A stretch of DNA of 12,112 nucleotides. Source: JBHENC01 sp051000345. GTDB taxonomy: Bacteria; Acidobacteriota; Blastocatellia; Pyrinomonadales; Pyrinomonadaceae. The notes below the pieces were generated by a model that was not told the DNA's origin, searched no databases, and saw nothing but the letters and a program-made list of their open reading frames with translations. Below, in pieces: positions 7,136-12,112 of this stretch (position 1 is the first letter of the stretch; the number at the start of each line of letters is the position of its first letter). A program made the translations under genes and the position numbers. The stretch is taken from NCBI GenBank assembly GCA_051000345.1, contig JBPCOJ010000061.1:1-12112 (forward strand), written 5' to 3'.

Positions 7136-10100
7136 TTACTGTCCGCAAACAGAATCGGTGTGCGTCACAACGGGGCTGAACCGCTTCTGGTACTCTGCCG
7201 AGTTGATGAAAGCGCAGACCATGCTCGTGAAGTTGCCCGGCACTTTGTTGTTCAGAATGTCTAACCAGAAGTTGTAGCCGCCCTCGTCCGGGTCTCTGCG
7301 CAAGTAACCGAAATACTGCATCAGCACGAAAGCGCGATTATACTCCGCTTGTTTGAAGGTGGCGTTGTCGGCGATAAGCTGCACAATGCGTGCGCGATTT
7401 CGGTTCGCATTGTAGTCGCCGATGAGCGCGTCGCGTTGACTGCTAAGATTGATTCCCGAACCCTTCTGCACTGTTTGCAGTAGGGCGTCTATTAACTCTG
7501 CGCCGGAGAGATTCGCCGGATATGCGGCAGTAAACTCCGTTCGCTGCACCCACTGTTCGGCGAACGATTGCTTTCCGGCATCCAGATTAGCTCCTCCGAT
7601 GACGCGGCTGCGATCCGCCATGAACTGCCCGTAGTTCGGATTTTGTCCATAGCTCGCCTTATAGAAGCGATAAACGAATGAGCCTGTATCCTGAAATTCC
7701 TGTTCGATAAAGAATGCGGCGGAGACTGCATTGCGTTGTGTGTTGATGCACTTCTGGTCTGCCGCAACGCACTTGGCAATCTGACTTGTCCAGTAATCAT
7801 AGCCTTCCGTGTCGCCTTCTCTGGCGAGAAAGTCCAGATACTGCATCCGCACAAAGAACCGTGTCTCGTCTATCGGGTTCGTCGTCGGCGTCGTCGTATC
7901 GTTATCCCGAATCGTCAACATGGCTGTTTGCTGCGTGCCGAGTGTCGCTCCGCTAGCGTTCGAGAGCGTGAGATTGACCGTTTCATCCGGTTCCTGATAC
8001 ACATCGTTGACAATGAGCACATCGAAAGACTTCATTGTTTCTCCGGCAGCAAAGCGCAGCGTGCCGGAAGCAAACTCGTAGTCCGACTTTTGCACGGCTG
8101 TACCATCGCCCGCGCGATAATCTACCGTTGCTGCGCTTGATGTATCGCCGGTGCGTGTGACGGTAATCGAAGCGGTATTGAACTGGCGTCCCTGCGCATC
8201 AACGGTTCCGGCCTCCTCCACCGTGTAGGTAGCGGAACTGAACTGAATGGTTGGCGACGGTGTCGGCACCGGTGAAGGTGTCGGTGAAGGCGTCGGCGTC
8301 GCAACTGGCATAGGCGTCGGTGTCGGCGTTGCCGCAGGCGCGGGTGTCGGTGTCGGCGTTGCTACCGGCACAGGTGTTGGTGTCGGCGTTGCCGCAGGTG
8401 TCGGTGTCGCAACTGGCACCGGAGTGGGTGTCGGCGTTGCTGTCGGCGACATAAATGTTACCGTTCCGGGCGAACTGCTCGTCTGCACCGCACCGGCTTG
8501 CGGGTTGGAAGCCGTTTGCGGAATCGGGTCGTTGCTGAAACCAATGGTCGTCGTGCCGCTCGCGCCGCTTGCGACCGTAAAGTTGATGTCAAACAGTTTG
8601 ATGTCGCCCGCCGGAAAAACCGACGCGCCGTCGAGCGGCTGATAGGCGACGAGGCCGAGCTTGCCGGGCGTGTTGTTGTTGATGACGAACGTCGTGTTCG
8701 GATACCGATTAATAATCGCCGAGTTAGCGACATCCATCGGTATCGAAAGTTTCGCCGTGTCGTAAGTGACGGTGAACTGAATCGCTGCGACATCGCCCAT
8801 CGAATTGAGAGTGATGGGGACGACCGCATTTGTCGAGGTTGCCGTTACCGAACCGGCGCCGAGTGTTGCCGTTCCCGCCGCAGATTGCGGCGCGTCCGAC
8901 GATTTATCGTTCTGCCGGTCGTCGAACAGATTTTGCGAGAGCATCGATTCGGCAGTAACCTCCGACATTCCTTCGCTCAATAATTTTGAAGACTGCACGG
9001 CAGAAGATTGCGCCGCAAAGGATTGCGCTGCCGGGGATGCCGCGCCGCTTGCCGGAGTTTTGTTGTTGAGACCGGCGACATAACCGCCGAGCGCGACTAA
9101 ATCCTGCACGTTTATCGCGCCGTCGCCGAGACTCGAAAGCGGAGCGACATCGGCGCGCTGGAATTCGCCGCCGTTTGCCGGTTTCGCGTCGAGATTGCCG
9201 ATGATTCGTCCGAGCGAGACCAGATCGAAAACGTCAACCGCGCCGTTTCCGGTTGGTCGTCCGGCGATGTCGCCTTCGTAGCTCGTCGCCGTCGTCACGA
9301 AATCCGCGCCGGTGACGTTTGCCGTGACATTGCCATAGAAGAGCGACGGGCTGCTGAACGTATAGCCGTTTAAGGTCGGCGTGATGTTGAAAAAGCCGCC
9401 TGTCGGCAGTTCGCCGAACGAGTAATTTCCGTCGGCGTCGGTGTAAGTCGTTGCCGATTTGGAATTCGACAGCAGAACGAGGACGTTTGATAAACCTTGT
9501 CCGCCATTGGTGATTTTGCCGCTGATGGTCAGCGAATTGGGATTCGGCGCGGGTTGCGCTTCAAACGAGCCGATGTCGGAGCCGTTGCCGCCCGAAGCGT
9601 TTGGAATCGAAGGATTGTCAAACGGGCGCGGACGGAAACGCTGATCGCTAAAGCCAAAACGTGTGAAATCATTATAGAGCTTGCCTTTATCAATCGCCGG
9701 GCTGTTAGGCGCGAGCGCAAAGTTGGGTGTTGTTCCGCCGTTTAAGGCAAGAGTCGGGCTGAGAATCGAAGCGATGGGAATCGTTCCCGCGCCGCTGTTG
9801 CCGACGATATTGCCGCTCACGCCGTTCGTAATACCGGCTGAAGTCGCGGCATTGCCGATTAAATTGTAATCGGCGTTCTCGATTGCGCCGCTGATGTCGC
9901 TAGCGGTTGACGCGGCGGTTGTGCCGTTCAAATTACCCGCGATAATCGAATTAACCAGCGTTTCCGTTCCGGTCGCCGCTAATCCGCCGCCGCCGGTTCC
10001 GTTAGAGTCGGTGATGCCGTCGGCGTCCGAACGATTGCCGGTAATTGTCGAATTGCCGATGAACAAAGTTCCGCCGTTGAAAATGCCGCCGCCCACGCCG

Positions 10101-12112
10101 TTCGCCGAATTACCGGCGACGGTTACGTTGCGCAGTTCGAGCGTTTGACCGTTCAGGTTGAAAATGCCGCCCGAATTGCTTGACGCAAAGTTGTTAATCA
10201 CCGACGAATTGCGGAGATAAAGCGCGCCGATGTTGTAAATCGCACCGCCGGAGAATGCGCGATTGCCGACGAGAACGCTGTTAAAAATACCGAGCGTGCC
10301 GCGATTGGCGATTGCGCCCGCCGCGCCGTTTCCGGCATTGCCGCCCGTCAGCGTCACATTGGAGATGTTGATTGTCGTGCCGCTCGTCGTTTCAAAAATG
10401 CGCGTTGCGTCGTTACCGCTGATGACGTTCAGATTCGGATTGTCGGCTTCGATGTTCAGAGTTTTATCAATCAAAATCTGGCTGTTAAGCGTGATTCGTC
10501 CGATGCTGCCCGGAATTCTGATACGCGCTTCGGGACACGCGTCAATAATCGCCTGCCGCAGACTGCCCGCGCCGCTGTCGTTGTTGTTCTGGACGGTAAC
10601 GACGCGGCAGTTGTTGTCGTAAACGGTCAGCGTCAGAGTTTGCGAGAACGGACACGAATTGCCGTCAATGATGGTGACGGGAATTTGATATTCGCCGGTC
10701 TGGGTCGGCGTGCCGAAGATTCTAAAACGGCTGACATCGGTTTCGGTTGCTTTGTTCAAGCCCGGCGGCAGTTGCCCGATGGTGATTGAATACGGACTGG
10801 TGCTGTTGAAAATCGTAAATTCCTGTGAGTAGCTAAAACCGACGGCGGCGGAATTGACGAAATTCGTCGGATTGAGCGCGACCGGCGGCGGGTTTATCAA
10901 TCTGACCGCCGCGCCCGTGCCGACTGTATTGCTCGGCGCGTGTTTGACCCACGGCGTGTAAGTTCCGGCGGGCAGATTCGTGAAAACATTTGAACTCTGC
11001 GTTGTCGCGCCGCCGTTGAGCGAGTAAAGCAGCGGTATGTTTTTAACATTCGTCGTGCCGGTTCCGCTGACGGCGAAAATGCCCGGGTCAATCGTAATCG
11101 TGCCGTTGGTCGCGCCGCTGCATTTCGGATTGGTTCCCTGCGCGGTGACGTTTAAGCCCGGTGAGGCGTATGGAACGCTTGCCGTCGTGCGATAAATGCG
11201 TCCCGCGCCGTCTTTGACGACGATGTTGTAAGATTTTGGCGTTAAGTCGGTAAATTCCGAAGTGTCTTTGAAAGTCGCGTCGTTATCAATCGAATACGTC
11301 AAACCGCGTTCGCCGCCGCGCACATTGATTCTAATTGAGCCGGTGGTGTCGAGCGTCGGGGTTGCGACGACTTCGACGGCGATTTTGCCCGCCGCGCCGC
11401 TCGTGAAAATGCTCTTAATTTCCGCTTCGCTTAAATTTCGGTTGTAGAGCGTCGGCTCGTCAATGACGCCGTTGAAATTCTTCCATCCGGCGGTTCCGTC
11501 GTTGGCGCTTGACGGCGTGTGATAGCCGGTTCCGAACTGATACTGCGGATTATTGACCGGTTGTTGAATGTCATCGTAGATCGTTTTCAGAGCGCCGTCG
11601 AAATACAGAAAATTCTGCATCTGACCGTTCGGCGCGACGAAATGAATGACTGCGAGGTGATGAAATCTGTTGTCATTGACTTCCGTCGCCACGACTTTTC
11701 TGCCATAGAAGGACTTAAACATCTCGACAAACAAGTTTCCCACCGCATCAACGTAAATCGCGTTGGTAGCTTTTCCCGCCGCGTCATTATACGGCGTAAT
11801 GCCGTCCGCCTGTTGTCCGAGAATCGTGCCGCCCTTCGCGGTTTTGAACCACGTCTCGAACGTAAAGGAACGCGACGTGTCGAAAGTGTCGCCGGGAAGC
11901 TGCACGTAACCGTCGTTACCGTCGAACTTAAAGCCTCTGCCGACTTTTGCCTCCGCAAAATTGTTGTAACTCTCTGCGCCGCTAAGCGTTCCGCTCGGAG
12001 CGACGGTCAATCTGCCGCCGAGCGCTCCGTTGTGCGCGCCCGTGAAATCTTCGTAATTGTTTTCGGCGCGCCACCAGCTCACCAGATTATTCGGGACGGC
12101 GGTCAAATCGCT
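7136..12112 (-). CDS. Giant multidomain secreted surface protein (LamG, beta-helix, dockerin, cohesin, Calx-beta, DUF4214), 5' partial
   Basis: At least 1,658 residues, open at the window edge: the frame continues through 12112, and the first in-frame start-like codon (TTG, 12106) lies directly before a domain, so the true start and signal peptide are outside. Residues counted from 12106: 1-236 LamG/concanavalin-like, ending NRNLSEAEIKSIF; about 240-400 two SprB-like beta domains (LPAGTYTPWVKH); about 410-499 putative Ig domain (TGEYQIPVTIIDG); 501-851 parallel beta-helix with Pmp-like GGAIYN/GGIFN repeats, closing DIGSFEAQ; 858-943 carboxypeptidase-regulatory-like (DADGNYSFGELPTGG); 944-1013 dockerin-like; 1014-1078 Ser/Ala/Gln linker; 1079-1218 cohesin-like; 1220-1286 Pro-Thr linker; 1287-1403 Calx-beta (DGTAVQKSDYEFASGTLRF); 1415-1656 two DUF4214-type repeats. 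No catalytic motif, sortase signal or C-terminal membrane helix is seen. An extracellular adhesion or binding role is inference. The gene converges on hyuB and is probably a separate unit. Confidence 0.9.
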   Translation of the reverse strand, partial: SDLTAVPNNLVSWWRAENNYEDFTGAHNGALGGRLTVAPSGTLSGAESYNNFAEAKVGRGFKFDGNDGYVQLPGDTFDTSRSFTFETWFKTAKGGTILGQQADGITPYNDAAGKATNAIYVDAVGNLFVEMFKSFYGRKVVATEVNDNRFHHLAVIHFVAPNGQMQNFLYFDGALKTIYDDIQQPVNNPQYQFGTGYHTPSSANDGTAGWKNFNGVIDEPTLYNRNLSEAEIKSIFTSGAAGKIAVEVVATPTLDTTGSIRINVRGGERGLTYSIDNDATFKDTSEFTDLTPKSYNIVVKDGAGRIYRTTASVPYASPGLNVTAQGTNPKCSGATNGTITIDPGIFAVSGTGTTNVKNIPLLYSLNGGATTQSSNVFTNLPAGTYTPWVKHAPSNTVGTGAAVRLINPPPVALNPTNFVNSAAVGFSYSQEFTIFNSTSPYSITIGQLPPGLNKATETDVSRFRIFGTPTQTGEYQIPVTIIDGNSCPFSQTLTLTVYDNNCRVVTVQNNNDSGAGSLRQAIIDACPEARIRIPGSIGRITLNSQILIDKTLNIEADNPNLNVISGNDATRIFETTSGTTINISNVTLTGGNAGNGAAGAIANRGTLGIFNSVLVGNRAFSGGAIYNIGALYLRNSSVINNFASSNSGGIFNLNGQTLELRNVTVAGNSANGVGGGIFNGGTLFIGNSTITGNRSDADGITDSNGTGGGGLAATGTETLVNSIIAGNLNGTTAASTASDISGAIENADYNLIGNAATSAGITNGVSGNIVGNSGAGTIPIASILSPTLALNGGTTPNFALAPNSPAIDKGKLYNDFTRFGFSDQRFRPRPFDNPSIPNASGGNGSDIGSFEAQPAPNPNSLTISGKITNGGQGLSNVLVLLSNSKSATTYTDADGNYSFGELPTGGFFNITPTLNGYTFSSPSLFYGNVTANVTGADFVTTATSYEGDIAGRPTGNGAVDVFDLVSLGRIIGNLDAKPANGGEFQRADVAPLSSLGDGAINVQDLVALGGYVAGLNNKTPASGAASPAAQSFAAQSSAVQSSKLLSEGMSEVTAESMLSQNLFDDRQNDKSSDAPQSAAGTATLGAGSVTATSTNAVVPITLNSMGDVAAIQFTVTYDTAKLSIPMDVANSAIINRYPNTTFVINNNTPGKLGLVAYQPLDGASVFPAGDIKLFDINFTVASGASGTTTIGFSNDPIPQTASNPQAGAVQTSSSPGTVTFMSPTATPTPTPVPVATPTPAATPTPTPVPVATPTPTPAPAATPTPTPMPVATPTPSPTPSPVPTPSPTIQFSSATYTVEEAGTVDAQGRQFNTASITVTRTGDTSSAATVDYRAGDGTAVQKSDYEFASGTLRFAAGETMKSFDVLIVNDVYQEPDETVNLTLSNASGATLGTQQTAMLTIRDNDTTTPTTNPIDETRFFVRMQYLDFLAREGDTEGYDYWTSQIAKCVAADQKCINTQRNAVSAAFFIEQEFQDTGSFVYRFYKASYGQNPNYGQFMADRSRVIGGANLDAGKQSFAEQWVQRTEFTAAYPANLSGAELIDALLQTVQKGSGINLSSQRDALIGDYNANRNRARIVQLIADNATFKQAEYNRAFVLMQYFGYLRRDPDEGGYNFWLDILNNKVPGNFTSMVCAFINSAEYQKRFSPVVTHTDSVCGQ
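7139..7864 (-). other. C-terminal DUF4214 module of the surface protein (two repeats)
   Basis: Residues 1415-1656 hold two copies of the DUF4214 signature (Pfam PF13946): RFFVRMQYLDFLAREGDTEG with YDYWTSQI (1417-1443), and FVLMQYFGYLRRDPDEGG with YNFWLDILN (1593-1618). Each is a helix, a D/E-rich turn, then a second helix with Tyr/Trp. Four cysteines are present (1446, 1453, 1631, 1654); C1446/C1453 could form a local disulphide outside the cell. DUF4214 usually occurs near the C-terminus of secreted bacterial proteins. A sorting or anchoring role is plausible but not shown. Confidence 0.8.
8249..8449 (-). repeat. Pro-Thr linker encoded by a 30-bp tandem repeat
   Basis: Residues 1220-1286 are almost only Pro, Thr, Ala, Val and Ser. 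Residues 1223-1268 (bases 8303-8440) are tandem copies of a ten-residue unit, ATPTPTPVPV, with variants ending PAPA and PMPV and one six-residue short copy, followed by an irregular Pro/Ser/Thr tail. On the plus strand the array reads as recurring GGTGTCGGCGTTGC-like words. It separates the cohesin-like domain from the Calx-beta domain and should be an extended, flexible and possibly glycosylated spacer. Confidence 0.85.
8453..8872 (-). other. Cohesin-like domain of the surface protein
   Basis: Residues 1079-1218 form an all-beta domain with the cohesin pattern: an opening strand GAGSVTATSTNAVVPITL, then DVAAIQFTVTYDTAKLSI, a middle LGLVAYQPLDG, and the closing DIKLFDINFTVASGASGTTTI with GTVTF. 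This agrees with Pfam Cohesin (PF00963) as used in non-cellulosomal proteins. No glycoside hydrolase or scaffoldin is in the window, so this is not evidence for a cellulosome. Confidence 0.75.
9068..9277 (-). other. Dockerin-like module with two expanded EF-hand-type loops
   Basis: Residues 944-1013 contain two dockerin-like halves: EGDIAGRPTGNGAVDVFDLV (944-963) and RADVAPLSSLGDGAINVQDL (984-1003), each followed by a helix with a LGRIIG or LGGYVAG end. The second part of each calcium loop (N/D-G-A-V/I-D/N-x-x-D) is canonical. The first Asp is eight or nine residues upstream instead of four, so each loop carries a four- to five-residue insertion. The EFQRADVAP joint between the halves resembles a variant I associate with acidobacterial surface proteins. 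Confidence 0.75.
9554..10606 (-). other. Parallel beta-helix (Pmp-like) region of the surface protein
   Basis: Residues 501-851 begin with VVTVQNNNDSGAGSLRQAI, the lead-in common to predicted right-handed beta-helix proteins. They continue with rungs of about 20-30 residues marked by GGAIYN, GGIFN and NSTITGN-type turns, rich in Asn, Gly, Ser and Thr. The segment ends with NSPAIDKG and DIGSFEAQ, the cap typical of the 'choice-of-anchor Q' group. Such folds serve as adhesins or polysaccharide-binding surfaces; no lyase catalytic residues were recognised. Confidence 0.8.

Noticed and set aside
8249..8449. Possible CRISPR array
   Set aside because: The repeats are adjacent with no unique spacers and encode an in-frame Pro-Thr linker.
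8247..8642. Plus-strand frame encoding a Gly/Val-rich repetitive protein
   Set aside because: It is the antisense reading of the Pro-Thr repeat and cohesin coding region; its repeats mirror those units and it matches no known protein type.
8453..9277. Cellulosome component
   Set aside because: Dockerin and cohesin are in the same chain and no glycoside hydrolase, carbohydrate-binding scaffoldin or partner gene is seen in the window.
12104..12106. TTG at 12106 as the true start of the giant protein
   Set aside because: The frame stays open to the window edge, no signal peptide follows, and the LamG-like domain begins immediately. The gene is better read as truncated by the window.

Overview
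The window is gene-dense bacterial DNA of moderately high G+C. It has five complete plus-strand genes followed by one very large minus-strand gene that runs off the right edge. The most informative taxonomic clue is the large gene. It carries a dockerin/cohesin-like pair, a Pro-Thr linker, a Calx-beta domain and a C-terminal DUF4214 module, a combination I associate with Acidobacteriota, particularly the Blastocatellia/Pyrinomonadaceae side. This placement is inference from architecture; no rRNA or ribosomal gene is present to confirm it.

Left part (1-1698): a long-chain trans-polyprenyl diphosphate synthase (IspB/HepT-like, probably for the quinone side chain) is followed after 7 bases by a small protein with an N-terminal coiled coil, a Ser/Gly linker and a C-terminal HARE-HTH winged-helix domain. 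The short gap suggests co-transcription, but no functional link is evident. Three 7-bp direct repeats lie at the extreme left edge, just before the synthase start.

Middle part (1795-7035): an APC-superfamily amino acid permease, a HyuA-family ATP-dependent subunit and a HyuB-family subunit form a tight operon. Permease and hyuA overlap by about 30 bases, and hyuA and hyuB overlap by the four bases ATGA. Together they look like an uptake-and-ring-opening unit for a cyclic amide such as 5-oxoproline or a hydantoin. The exact substrate cannot be read from the sequence.

A perfect 17-bp inverted repeat (7053-7102) lies between hyuB and the convergent large gene and probably terminates transcription from both sides.

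Right part (7136-12112, minus strand): a secreted mosaic surface protein of at least 1,658 residues. From the N-terminus as seen it has a LamG-like fold, SprB-like beta domains, a putative Ig domain, a Pmp-like parallel beta-helix, a carboxypeptidase-regulatory-like domain, a dockerin-like module, a cohesin-like domain, a Pro-Thr repeat linker, a Calx-beta domain and two DUF4214-type repeats. Its true start and any signal peptide lie outside the window. No RNA gene, insertion sequence or CRISPR array was found.
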